Position numbers and translations under genes: made by a program. 64,000 nucleotides of DNA, taken from positions 6,454,501 to 6,518,500 of the forward strand of contig NZ_JADQDF010000001.1 in NCBI RefSeq assembly GCF_019263585.2, given 5' to 3'. This document shows positions 7,403-16,285 of the stretch, in pieces. Within the stretch, counting starts at the first letter, position 1. Each line of letters starts with the position of its first letter. This stretch comes from Pseudonocardia oceani (GTDB lineage: Bacteria > Actinomycetota > Actinomycetes > Mycobacteriales > Pseudonocardiaceae). The notes under the pieces are model-generated. The model was not told where the DNA came from. It saw only the letters and a list, made by a program, of their open reading frames with translations, and searched no databases.

Positions 7403-8551
7403 GTGCACCTCTCCACCGCCGCCCGCTCCGTCCGCGGCTCCGCCATCCGCGACCTCCTCGCCCTCACCTCCCGCCCGGAGGTGATCAGCCTGGCCGGGGG
7501 GCTGCCCGCAGCCGAGCTCATGCCCCGCGACCGCATCGCCGAGTCCGCGGCGAAGGCGCTCACCGCCCCGGCGTCGATCCAGTACGGCGAGACGGCCGGC
7601 CTCCCGGCCCTGCGCGCCGTGCTCGCCGCCCACGAGACCGCGCGGTGCGGGCGGGAGGTCGCCGACGTCGTCGTCACGACCGGCTCGCAGCAGGCGCTCG
7701 ACCTCGTCGCCCGCGGCCTGCTCGACGCCGGCGACGACGTGGTCGTCGAAGAGCCCGCGTACGTCGGGGCGCTGCAGGTGTTCCAGGCCGCCGGCGCGCG
7801 GCTGCACGCCGTGCTCCTGGACGCCGACGGCATGCGCGTCGACGACCTCGAGCACCGCCTGCGCGACGGCCTGCGTCCCCGGCTCGTCCACACCGTCGCG
7901 AGCTTCCACAACCCGCGCGGGGTGACGCTGTCCGCGCCCCGGCGGGTGCGGCTCGGGGAGCTGGCGGAGCGCTACGGGTTCCTCGTCGTCGAGGACGACC
8001 CCTACGGCCTGCTCACCTTCGACGGCCCGCCGCCCGTGCCCGTCGCCGCCCACTCCGACCGGGTCGTGCGGCTGGGCAGCGCGTCGAAGGTGCTGGCCCC
8101 GGCGCTGCGCGTGGGCTGGCTGTCCGGGCCGCCCGAGGTGCTGGCCGCCGTGGAGCTGCTCAAGCAGTGCACCGACCTGTGCACGTCGTCGCTGACGCAG
8201 GCGGTCGCGGCCGAGCTCGTCGCCGACACCGCCTGGTTCGACGCCCACCTCGACCGCGTCCGCGCCGCCACCGCGTCCCGGGCGCGCGCGTTCACCGCCG
8301 CCGTGGCCACGCACCTGCCGCAGGCGAGCTGCTCCGTGCCCGCCGGCGGGATGTTCTGCTGGCTCGACCTCCCCGGCGTCGACACCACCGCCCTGCTCCC
8401 CCGTGCCCTCGACGCCGGAGTCGGGTTCGTGCCCGGCAGCGCGTTCGCGGTCGGCGAGCCGGCACCGTCGAGCCTGCGCTGCTGCTACGCGACGCACCCC
8501 GAAGGTGTGGTCGTCGAGGCGGTGCGCCGGCTCGCGCGGGCCGCGACGTAG
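7403..8551 (+). CDS. PLP-dependent aminotransferase (fold type I, LysN/MocR-like without DNA-binding domain)
   Basis: This roughly 382-residue aminotransferase contains PEVISLAGGLPAAELMP at the N-terminus, TTGSQQALDLVARGLLDAGD, the FHNPRG motif and the PLP-lysine motif LGSASKVLAPALRVGWLSG. It is closest to the 2-aminoadipate/LysN and MocR aminotransferase group but lacks the GntR-type helix-turn-helix. The substrate cannot be told from sequence. The GTG at 7403 is preferred because GAGG lies 9 bases upstream; GTG at 7388 is the alternative. An Lrp gene follows after 9 bp and a second aminotransferase after that, so the three may act together in amino-acid metabolism. Confidence 0.8.
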   Translation: MHLSTAARSVRGSAIRDLLALTSRPEVISLAGGLPAAELMPRDRIAESAAKALTAPASIQYGETAGLPALRAVLAAHETARCGREVADVVVTTGSQQALDLVARGLLDAGDDVVVEEPAYVGALQVFQAAGARLHAVLLDADGMRVDDLEHRLRDGLRPRLVHTVASFHNPRGVTLSAPRRVRLGELAERYGFLVVEDDPYGLLTFDGPPPVPVAAHSDRVVRLGSASKVLAPALRVGWLSGPPEVLAAVELLKQCTDLCTSSLTQAVAAELVADTAWFDAHLDRVRAATASRARAFTAAVATHLPQASCSVPAGGMFCWLDLPGVDTTALLPRALDAGVGFVPGSAFAVGEPAPSSLRCCYATHPEGVVVEAVRRLARAAT

Positions 8552-8554
8552 GGT
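8549..8554 (+). promoter_or_regulatory. -10 element, leaderless lrp-type gene
   Basis: TAGGGT lies 6 bases before the GTG at 8561. Its TAG also forms the stop codon of the preceding aminotransferase gene. Confidence 0.4.
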
Positions 8555-8560
8555 CGGCCG

Positions 8561-9052
8561 GTGCGGCAGATCCTCGAACTCCTGGAGCGCGACGCCCAGC
8601 TCTCCCACGACACCATCGCGACGATGACGGGCATCCCGGTCGCGGAGGTGGGCGCCGCCGTCGCGGCCTGGGAGGCCTCCGGCGCGATCCGCCGCTACAA
8701 GGCCGTCGTCGACTGGGACGCGGTCACCGACGACCCCACCGCCGAGACCGTCACCGCCTTCATCGACGTCTCGCTGGCCCCGGCCCGCGGGGTCGGCTTC
8801 GACGACGTCGCCGAGCGCATCGCGCGGTTCCCCGAGGTCCGCAGCGTGTACCTCGTCTCGGGCAGCCAGGACCTGCGCTGCACCGTCGACGGCCGCACGA
8901 TCCGCGCGGTGTCGGACTTCGTGTCGCAGAAGCTCTCGACGATCGACCGCGTCCGCGCCACCGCCACGCACTTCGTGCTCAAGACCTACAAGCGCGACGG
9001 CGACTCGTTCAGCGCGCCCGAGCCCGACCACCGCCTGCCGGTCACGCCGTGA
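8561..9052 (+). CDS. Lrp/AsnC family transcriptional regulator
   Basis: This 163-residue regulator has a short N-terminal winged helix (LSHDTIATMTGIPVAEVGAA) and a C-terminal RAM ligand-binding domain (VTAFIDVSLAP, RFPEVRSVYLVSGSQDLRC, STIDRVRATATHFVLKTYK). Such proteins sense amino acids and usually control neighbouring genes. The N-terminus is slightly shorter than in typical Lrp. The GTG start has no ribosome binding site but a TAGGGT lies 6 bases upstream. The next aminotransferase gene follows after 10 bp, an arrangement like Bacillus alaR-alaT, so it may regulate the flanking aminotransferases. Confidence 0.85.
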   Translation: MRQILELLERDAQLSHDTIATMTGIPVAEVGAAVAAWEASGAIRRYKAVVDWDAVTDDPTAETVTAFIDVSLAPARGVGFDDVAERIARFPEVRSVYLVSGSQDLRCTVDGRTIRAVSDFVSQKLSTIDRVRATATHFVLKTYKRDGDSFSAPEPDHRLPVTP

Positions 9053-9062
9053 GGAGTGCGCG

Positions 9063-10217
9063 GTGAAGCCGCTCAACACCGTCATCGCCGCCTGCCCCCC
9101 GTCGGGCATCCGGCGGTTCTTCGACATCGCCGCCGAGATGGACGACGTCATCTCCCTGGGCGTCGGCGAGCCCGACTTCGTGACGCCGTGGCGCATCCGC
9201 GAGGCCGGGATCTACGCCCTGGAGCACGGCTTCACCACCTACACCTCCAACGCCGGCCTCCCGAAGCTGCGCGAGCTGATCTGCGACGACCTCGCCTCCC
9301 GCTACGGCGCGCGCTACGACCCGCGCGAGGAGTGCCTCATCACCACGGGCGTCTCCGAGGGCCTCGACCTGGTGCTGCGCGTGCTGCTCAACCCCGGCGA
9401 CGAGGTGATCGTCCCCGAGCCCTGCTACGTCGCCTACGAGCCGTGCGTCGGGTTCGCCGGGGGCACGCCGGTGCGGGTGCCCACGCGCTGGGAGGACGAC
9501 TTCGCCATCGACGCCGACGTGGTCGCCGCCGCGATCACCCCGCGCACGAAGGCGATCCTCATCGGTTCCCCCGCCAATCCGACGGGCGCCGTGCAGCCGC
9601 GGGAGGCGCTGGAACGGCTGGTCCGCCTCGCGCAGGAGCACGACCTCTACCTCATCTCCGACGAGATCTACGATCGCCTGACCTACACCGGCGCGCACAC
9701 CTGCCTGGGCACGCTGCCCGGCGCCCGCGAGCGCACGGTGCTGCTGGGCGGGTTCTCCAAGGCGCACGCGATGACGGGCTGGCGCGTCGGCTGGATCTGC
9801 GCGCCGCAGGCCGTGGCCGAGCTGTGCGTGCGCGTGCACCAGTACACGATGCTGTGCGCGCCGCACGTCTCCCAGCTCGCGGCCGTCGAGGCGCTGTCGG
9901 GCCCCGACGACGACGTCGACGCGATGGTCGCCGACTACGACCGGCGCCGGCGCGTGTTCGTCAAGGGCCTGCGCGAGATCGGCCTCGACTGCCCCGAGCC
10001 CGGCGGCGCCTTCTACGCCTTCCCCTCGATCCGCTCCTCCGGGCTCGACTCCGAGACGTTCGCGGAGCGGCTGCTGCACGCCGAGAGCGTCGCCGTCGTG
10101 CCCGGCGGCGTGTTCGGACCGTCGGGCGAGGGGCACATCCGCTGCTCCTACGCGACGGCGCTGCCGCAGCTGGAGGAGGCGCTCGTGCGCATCGACCGGT
10201 TCCTCCACTCCTTGTAG
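9063..10217 (+). CDS. Class I/II PLP-dependent aminotransferase
   Basis: This 384-residue aminotransferase of the AspC/PatA type includes ISLGVGEPDFVTPWRIREAG, GSPANPTG, ISDEIYDRLTY and the lysine motif LGGFSKAHAMTGWRVGW. The C-terminal Arg region (GEGHIRCSYA) binds the substrate carboxylate. The GTG start has a GAGGAG site 6 bases upstream that overlaps the end of the Lrp gene, so the pair is probably co-transcribed. By analogy with Bacillus alaT or patA it may handle alanine or other small amino acids; the exact substrate is inference. Confidence 0.87.
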   Translation: MKPLNTVIAACPPSGIRRFFDIAAEMDDVISLGVGEPDFVTPWRIREAGIYALEHGFTTYTSNAGLPKLRELICDDLASRYGARYDPREECLITTGVSEGLDLVLRVLLNPGDEVIVPEPCYVAYEPCVGFAGGTPVRVPTRWEDDFAIDADVVAAAITPRTKAILIGSPANPTGAVQPREALERLVRLAQEHDLYLISDEIYDRLTYTGAHTCLGTLPGARERTVLLGGFSKAHAMTGWRVGWICAPQAVAELCVRVHQYTMLCAPHVSQLAAVEALSGPDDDVDAMVADYDRRRRVFVKGLREIGLDCPEPGGAFYAFPSIRSSGLDSETFAERLLHAESVAVVPGGVFGPSGEGHIRCSYATALPQLEEALVRIDRFLHSL

Positions 10218-10291
10218 TAGGACGTCCACGCACCGTGGTGTTAGCGCTCGGTTCACAGCACGGCAAAGCGCGTACGACAGGCTCCACGGAC

Positions 10292-10483
10292 ATGGACACC
10301 TGCCCGCTCTGCGCCCTTCCCCACGCTCCCGGCGACCTGGCGTGGAGCAGCCAGCACGAGCCGGACGGCACGGTCTTCTGGATCTGCCCCACCTGCACCC
10401 GCGCGCAGCTGTGGCTGATCGAGGCGGGCATGACGATCGCGACACGGGGCGCGCCCGCGGCGCCGGTCGCCCGCGCCGCCTGA
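10292..10483 (+). CDS. Small zinc-ribbon protein, 63 residues
   Basis: The ORF encodes two CxxC pairs (C4-P-L-C7 and C32-P-T-C35) about 25 residues apart, the spacing of a zinc ribbon. The tail is low in charge and rich in Ala. No other domain is present and I do not recognise a named family. The ATG at 10292 has no clear ribosome binding site. It lies 74 bp after the aminotransferase gene and converges with the LacI gene. The cysteine pattern and actinobacterial codon bias support a real gene; the function is unknown. Confidence 0.6.
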   Translation: MDTCPLCALPHAPGDLAWSSQHEPDGTVFWICPTCTRAQLWLIEAGMTIATRGAPAAPVARAA

Positions 10484-10503
10484 CCCGGGTACCCGCCTGA
10501 ATC

Positions 10504-10519
10504 AGCCGTCCCGGCGGCT
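10504..10519 (-). terminator. Short hairpin at the end of the LacI gene
   Basis: AGCCG and CGGCT, with a 6-base loop, sit directly at the LacI stop codon between two convergent genes. It is short, so this is weak evidence for a terminator. Confidence 0.25.
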
Positions 10520-11514
10520 CATGTGGTCCGGCCCGGGGGCGCCGTGCTCCCGCGCACCACGAGCCGCGAGGGCAGCACGACCGTCGGCACGGCCCCGCCC
10601 GCCAGCGCCTCGAGCACCATCCGGCCCGCCTCCGCGCCCTGCTCGCGCGCCGGCCGGCACACGGTGGTGAGGTCGGCCGCCTCGGCCAGCGGGTGGTCGC
10701 CGAGACCGACCACCGACACGTCGTCGGGCACGCGCAGCCGCGCGCGCCCCAGCGTCCGCACGACCCCGAGCGCGACCTCGTCGCTGGAGGCGACCACCGC
10801 CGTCGGCGGCTCGCGCAGCCCGAGCAGGCGCCCCGCGCCCTCGGCCGCCCCCGGCGCGCCGCGCCCGACGCGCACGAGCAGGCCGGCGTCGTGCGCGAGC
10901 CCGGCGTCGTGCAGTGCGTCGCGATGGGCGGCCGCGAACGCTTCGAGCACCCCGTCCGGCGGCCCCGCCGCGGCGACCGCGCCGATCCGCCGGTGGCCCA
11001 GGTGCAGCAGGTGGTCGACGGCGTGGCGCGCGGCGGCGTGCTCGTCGACCCGGACGCCCGGCTGCCCGCCCCTGCCGGCGGCCGCCACGACCGGCACCGC
11101 CATGAGCTCCAGCCGCGCCCGCTCCTGCTCGTCGAGCGCCGTGCCGAGCACCACCAGCGCGTCGACGCGGCGCCGGGCGGGCAGGTCGGCGAAGAACGCG
11201 GTGCGCGCCGCGGGATCCCCGACGCCGTAGAGCAGCAGGTCGACCCCGGCCCCGCGGAGCACCGGCTCGAGCCCCTCCAGCGCGGCGCCGCAGGACCACT
11301 GGGCGAGGTGCGGCACCACGACGCCGACGCGTCCGCGAGCACCGCCCGCGAGCCGCGACGCCTCCGGCGAGACGACGAAGTTCAGCTCGTCGGCCGCCCG
11401 GCGCACGCGCATCCGCGTGGCCGGGGCGACGTGCGGGCGCCCGCCGAGCGCCCGCGACGCGGTGGCCGGGGACACGCCGGCCCTCCGTGCGACGTCGGCC
11501 AGAGTGACGCTCAT
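10519..11514 (-). CDS. LacI family transcriptional regulator
   Basis: This 331-residue regulator has the LacI headpiece at residues 3-50 (VTLADVARRAGVSPATASRA) and a periplasmic-binding-protein-like core (VGVVVPHLAQWSCGAALEG, HLGHRRIGAVA, VVASSDEVALGVVRTLG, VPDDVSVVGLGD). It is divergent from an LpqY-SugABC-type transporter and probably represses it in the absence of the sugar. LacI-type operators lie at 11534-11547, over its own promoter, and at 11600-11613, near the transporter transcript start. The ATG has no ribosome binding site; TACGAT lies 6 bases before it. Confidence 0.9.
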   Translation of the reverse strand: MSVTLADVARRAGVSPATASRALGGRPHVAPATRMRVRRAADELNFVVSPEASRLAGGARGRVGVVVPHLAQWSCGAALEGLEPVLRGAGVDLLLYGVGDPAARTAFFADLPARRRVDALVVLGTALDEQERARLELMAVPVVAAAGRGGQPGVRVDEHAAARHAVDHLLHLGHRRIGAVAAAGPPDGVLEAFAAAHRDALHDAGLAHDAGLLVRVGRGAPGAAEGAGRLLGLREPPTAVVASSDEVALGVVRTLGRARLRVPDDVSVVGLGDHPLAEAADLTTVCRPAREQGAEAGRMVLEALAGGAVPTVVLPSRLVVRGSTAPPGRTT

Positions 11515-11520
11515 CGCACC

Positions 11521-11526
11521 ATCGTA
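11521..11526 (-). promoter_or_regulatory. -10 element, leaderless lacI-type gene
   Basis: TACGAT on the minus strand lies 6 bases before the ATG at 11514. The operator at 11534-11547 lies between this element and its expected -35 region. Confidence 0.45.
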
Positions 11527-11533
11527 GGCCTAC

Positions 11534-11547
11534 CGGAAGCGCTTTCA
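11534..11547. promoter_or_regulatory. LacI-type operator 1
   Basis: CGGAAGCGCTTTCA fits the pseudo-palindromic LacI/CcpA-type consensus around a central CG. It lies over the regulator's own promoter, which predicts autoregulation. Confidence 0.55.
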
Positions 11548-11563
11548 TAACGTTTCTGCAGCC

Positions 11564-11593
11564 TTGACAGGGTACGCCGGGGTCGGTCAGAGT
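11564..11593 (+). promoter_or_regulatory. Probable promoter of the sugar transporter operon
   Basis: TTGACA (11564-11569) is followed after 18 bases by CAGAGT (11588-11593). The expected transcript start, near 11600, falls at the left edge of operator 2. The leader to the first gene is therefore about 270 bases. Confidence 0.45.
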
Positions 11594-11599
11594 CGAGTC

Positions 11600-11613
11600 T
11601 GGAAGCGCATTCA
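11600..11613. promoter_or_regulatory. LacI-type operator 2
   Basis: TGGAAGCGCATTCA matches the same pseudo-palindrome as operator 1, in which AAGCG is shared. It sits at the expected start of the transporter transcript. Confidence 0.55.
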
Positions 11614-11873
11614 CGGGGAGAGGTGGGTGGTCGATCCGTCCGGACCGTCTGCACCGCTCAAGTGAGCTGCGTCACCCGGGAGGAGTTATACCTCCGTCCC
11701 CGGCGCCGCCGCATCCGCTGACCGGTGGTAGTCGCGGACCCGCACACCGCCACGACTCGCCGAACCCGCCCTCCGCGTCCAGGCTGCCCACAGGGTGGTC
11801 CGCGGCCGGTCGGTCGGCCCACGCGCCGAGCACCACCTGGAAGATCGACCGTTCGAATCGATGGAGGAGCAGC
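11614..11873 (+). other. Long leader of the sugar transporter operon
   Basis: About 260 bases separate operator 2 from the first gene. The leader holds a small hairpin (GGAGG and CCTCC, near 11679-11695) and otherwise nothing recognisable. No riboswitch class was identified. Confidence 0.3.
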
Positions 11874-13172
11874 ATGCGTCAACGACGACGGCGGCGCCTG
11901 GGCACCGCGGCGGCGGCCGCGCTCGTCCTGTGCGGCCTGGCCGGGTGCGGCACGGGAGACCCCGGCCCACCCACCCTGACCTGGTACACCAACCCCGACT
12001 CCGGCGGTCAGGAGGAGATCGCGGCCGCCTGCACCGCCGCAGCGAACGGTGCCTATGACATCAACGTCTCGGTGCTGCCGCGCGAGTCCTCCGAGCAGCG
12101 CCAGCAGCTCGTCCGGCGTCTCGCCGCGGGCGACTCCTCCATCGACATCATGAGTCTGGACCCGCCCTACATCCCGGAGTTCGCGCAGGCCGGGTTCCTC
12201 GCTCCCGTGCCTGCCGACCTCGCCGCGCGCGCCACCGACGGTGTCGCACAGAGCGCGATCGAGGGTGCCACCTGGGACGGGCAGCTCGTCACGATCCCGT
12301 TCTGGGCCAACACGCAGCTGCTCTGGTACAAGAAGTCGGTCGCGCAGGCCGCGGGCCTGGACGTGACCCAGCCCGTCACCTGGGACCAGCTCGTCACCGC
12401 CGCGCAGGAGCAGGACACCCAGATCGCCGCGCAGGGCCGCCGCGCCGAGTCGCTGGTCGTGTGGTTCAACGCTCTGATCGAGTCCGCCGGCGGCTCGGTG
12501 ATCACCGAGACGGCCGACCGCCCCGAGGACGTCCAGCTCGGCCTGGAGTCCCCGCAGGCCCAGCGCGCCACGGCGGTCATGGACGCGGTGGCCAACAGCG
12601 GCGCCGTCGGCCCCGCCTTCACCACCGCGGGTGAGGACGAGAGCGTCGCCTCCTTCGAGGCCGGCGACGCCGGATTCATGGTCAACTGGCCGTTCGTCTG
12701 GGGCCGGGCGAAGAGCGGTGTCGAGGGCGGCACCCTCGAGCAGTCCGTCGTCGACGACTACGGCTGGTCGGTCTACCCCTCCGTCGATCCGGGCACGCCC
12801 AGCGCGCCGCCCTACGGCGGGATCAACCTCGGCGTCGGTGCGTCCAGCCGCTACCCGGACCTGGCCTTCCAGGCCACCGAGTGCATCACCTCCGACGAGA
12901 ACCAGAAGGCGTACTTCATCTCCGACGGCAACCCGGCGGCCAGCCTCGCGGTGTTCGAGGACCCCGAGGTGATCGCCGAGTTCCCGATGGCCCCGGTCAT
13001 CGCGCAGTCGCTGCAGCAGGCCAAGCCGCGCCCGCAGACCGCGTACTACAGCGAGGTCTCGGGCAGCCTGCAGCGCGTCTACCACCCGCCCACCGCCGTC
13101 GTGCCCGGAACGACCGGTCCCGCGGCCGCCGAACTGATCCGCGCCGTCCTGTCCGGGGAGGAACTCCTGTGA
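11874..13172 (+). CDS. lpqY: Sugar-binding lipoprotein, LpqY-like
   Basis: This 432-residue substrate-binding lipoprotein has a basic N-terminus and lipobox LAGC with the modified Cys at 25. It resembles M. tuberculosis LpqY, the trehalose receptor, at several points: EQRQQLVRRLAAGDSSIDIM, NTQLLWYKKS, ESLVVWFNALIESAGGSVI, GFMVNWPFVW, YGGINLGVG and RPQTAYYSEVS. A strong GGAGGAG site precedes the ATG. It is the first gene of a four-gene ABC operon. Trehalose or a related disaccharide is the likely ligand; this rests on similarity to LpqY and on the order matching lpqY-sugA-sugB-sugC. Confidence 0.8.
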   Translation: MRQRRRRRLGTAAAAALVLCGLAGCGTGDPGPPTLTWYTNPDSGGQEEIAAACTAAANGAYDINVSVLPRESSEQRQQLVRRLAAGDSSIDIMSLDPPYIPEFAQAGFLAPVPADLAARATDGVAQSAIEGATWDGQLVTIPFWANTQLLWYKKSVAQAAGLDVTQPVTWDQLVTAAQEQDTQIAAQGRRAESLVVWFNALIESAGGSVITETADRPEDVQLGLESPQAQRATAVMDAVANSGAVGPAFTTAGEDESVASFEAGDAGFMVNWPFVWGRAKSGVEGGTLEQSVVDDYGWSVYPSVDPGTPSAPPYGGINLGVGASSRYPDLAFQATECITSDENQKAYFISDGNPAASLAVFEDPEVIAEFPMAPVIAQSLQQAKPRPQTAYYSEVSGSLQRVYHPPTAVVPGTTGPAAAELIRAVLSGEELL

Positions 13173-14137
13173 CCACGACCGCACCCCCGTCCGTCGGGGC
13201 GACAGCCGAGGGCAAGCCGGTCTCGGGGTCGGGAGGCCTCAGCGACCGTGTCCGCGCCGAGCGGCGCCTGGGCTGGATGCTCGCCGGTCCGGCCTTCGCG
13301 GTGATGCTGCTGGTCACCGCCTACCCGATCGCCCAGGCCGTCTACGACTCGCTGTTCTCCTACCGGCTCACCGACCCGGGCAACCGCTCGTTCGTCGGTC
13401 TGGGCAACTACTGGGTCGTTCTCACCGACGCCCTGTGGTGGCAGTCGTTCGGGGTGACGGTCCTGATCACCGTCATCACCGTGGCCGTGGAGCTGGTGCT
13501 GGGCTTCGCGCTCGCACTGGTGATGCTCAAGGCGCTCAAGGGCCTGCGCCCGATCCTGCGGGCGGCGATCCTGCTGCCCTACGCGATCATCACGGTCGTC
13601 TCGGCGTTCGCCTGGCAGTTCGCCTTCGACCTGACGTCCGGGTTCGTCAACAGCTGGTTCGCGTGGCTGCCGGGCGTCTCCGCCGACACCGACTGGTTCG
13701 GGGGCACCGGCACGTCGCTCCTGGTGATCTGCCTGGCCGAGATCTGGAAGACCACTCCGTTCATCTCGCTGCTGCTGCTCGCGGGTCTGGCCCAGGTGCC
13801 CGACGTGCTGCAGGAGGCCGCGCAGGTCGACGGCGCCACGTGGTGGCAGCGGATGCGCAAGGTCACCATCCCGAACATGAAGGCCGCGATCATGGTGGCC
13901 CTGCTGTTCCGCACGCTCGACGCGTTCCGCGTGTTCGACAGCGTGTTCATCATGACGGCGGGCGCGAACGGCACCGAGACGGTGTCGTTCCTGGCCTACC
14001 GCCAGACGATCGCCCGCCTCGAGATCGGCCTGGGCTCGGCGGTGTCGGTGCTGCTGTTCCTGTCGGTCGTGCTCATCGCGTTCGGGTTCATCAAGGGGTT
14101 CAAGGTCGATCTGTCGCAGGCCCGGGGGGAGAAGTAG
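13169..14137 (+). CDS. sugA: ABC sugar transporter permease, SugA-like
   Basis: This 322-residue permease starts at a GTG overlapping the lpqY stop by 4 bases. The first 40 residues are cytoplasmic, followed by six predicted membrane segments beginning at LGWMLAGPAFAVMLLVTAYP. The EAA loop that contacts the ATPase is EAAQVDGATWWQRMRKVTIP. It resembles MalF/SugA permeases. With SugB it would form the membrane channel. The overlap and the shared direction make co-translation with lpqY almost certain. Confidence 0.85.
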   Translation: MTTTAPPSVGATAEGKPVSGSGGLSDRVRAERRLGWMLAGPAFAVMLLVTAYPIAQAVYDSLFSYRLTDPGNRSFVGLGNYWVVLTDALWWQSFGVTVLITVITVAVELVLGFALALVMLKALKGLRPILRAAILLPYAIITVVSAFAWQFAFDLTSGFVNSWFAWLPGVSADTDWFGGTGTSLLVICLAEIWKTTPFISLLLLAGLAQVPDVLQEAAQVDGATWWQRMRKVTIPNMKAAIMVALLFRTLDAFRVFDSVFIMTAGANGTETVSFLAYRQTIARLEIGLGSAVSVLLFLSVVLIAFGFIKGFKVDLSQARGEK

Positions 14138-14971
14138 ATGTCCACGCGTGAACGCACCTGGTGGATCGTCGCCGGCATCGGGATCATCCTCTACGCCCTG
14201 TTCCCGATCGCCTGGATCGTGTCGCTGTCGTTCAAGTCGGCGGCCGACATCTCGAACGGGCAGTTCCTGCCGACGGTCTTCACCTGGGAGAACTACTCCC
14301 TGATCCTCACCGGGGACGCGAGCGAGCTGTTCCTGCCCGCCCTGCTCAACTCCTTCGGCATCTGCCTGATCGCGACGGCCCTGTCGTGCCTGCTCGCGAT
14401 GTTCGCGGCGTACGCCATCGCCCGGCTCGACTTCCCCGGCAAGAAGATCATCCTGTCCACGGCGCTGGCCGTGGCGATCTTCCCGGTGATCTCGATCGTC
14501 ACGCCGCTGTTCAACCTGTGGCGCCAGATCGGGCTGTACGACACCTGGCCCGGCCTGATCATCCCCTACCTGTCCCTGACGCTGCCGATCTCGATCTGGA
14601 CGATGTCGGCGTTCTTCCGGGAGATCCCCTGGGAGATGGAGCAGGCCGCGCAGGTCGACGGCGCCACGACGTGGCAGGCGTTCCGCAAGGTGATCGTGCC
14701 GCTGGCCGCACCGGGCGTCTTCACCACGGCGATCATCGCGTTCTTCCTGGCCTGGAACGACTTCGTCTACGGGATCTCGCTGACCTCGACCAGCGCGGCG
14801 CGCCCCGTGCCGGCCGCGCTCGGCCTGTTCTCCGGCGCGTCCCAGTTCGAGGACCCGACGGGCGGCATCGCCGCGGCGGCCGTGGTCGTCACGATCCCGG
14901 TGATCATCCTCGTCCTGTTCTTCCAACGGCGCATCGTCGCCGGTCTCACCAACGGCGCGGTCAAGGGTTAG
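14138..14971 (+). CDS. sugB: ABC sugar transporter permease, SugB-like
   Basis: This 277-residue permease begins at the base directly after the sugA stop codon. It has six predicted membrane segments and the EAA loop EQAAQVDGATTWQAFRKVIV, as in MalG/SugB. The first segment starts at WWIVAGIGIILYALFPIAW. It is the second half of the membrane pore. No odd feature was found. Confidence 0.87.
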   Translation: MSTRERTWWIVAGIGIILYALFPIAWIVSLSFKSAADISNGQFLPTVFTWENYSLILTGDASELFLPALLNSFGICLIATALSCLLAMFAAYAIARLDFPGKKIILSTALAVAIFPVISIVTPLFNLWRQIGLYDTWPGLIIPYLSLTLPISIWTMSAFFREIPWEMEQAAQVDGATTWQAFRKVIVPLAAPGVFTTAIIAFFLAWNDFVYGISLTSTSAARPVPAALGLFSGASQFEDPTGGIAAAAVVVTIPVIILVLFFQRRIVAGLTNGAVKG

Positions 14972-14979
14972 GAGAAGTC

Positions 14980-16221
<1,242 letters not shown>

Positions 16222-16237
16222 CGATCTGAGGACCGAC

Positions 16238-16271
16238 GACGCGGCGGGTGCCTCCGGGCGCCCGCCGCGTC
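16238..16271. terminator. Strong hairpin between convergent sugC and kinase genes
   Basis: Perfect 11-bp arms (GACGCGGCGGG and CCCGCCGCGTC) enclose a 12-base loop, all within the 64-bp convergent gap. No T-tract is present. It probably ends transcription of the transporter operon and perhaps of the opposing gene. Confidence 0.65.
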
Positions 16272-16285
16272 CGCGTTCCCGCCCT

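Noticed and set aside
5000..8551. A 1183-codon plus-strand open frame over rarA
   Set aside because: It is antisense to rarA through most of its length and has the composition of a GC-rich shadow frame. Only the last part (from 7403) encodes a real protein.
9042..11342. A 766-codon minus-strand frame opposite an aminotransferase
   Set aside because: It shadows two real genes and contains no family motifs.
11851..11861. GTTCGAA near the LpqY start as a LexA box
   Set aside because: Only one half-site is present; the other half does not match at the required 4-base spacing.
11614..11873. Riboswitch in the transporter leader
   Set aside because: Only a weak five-pair hairpin was found and no known conserved core.
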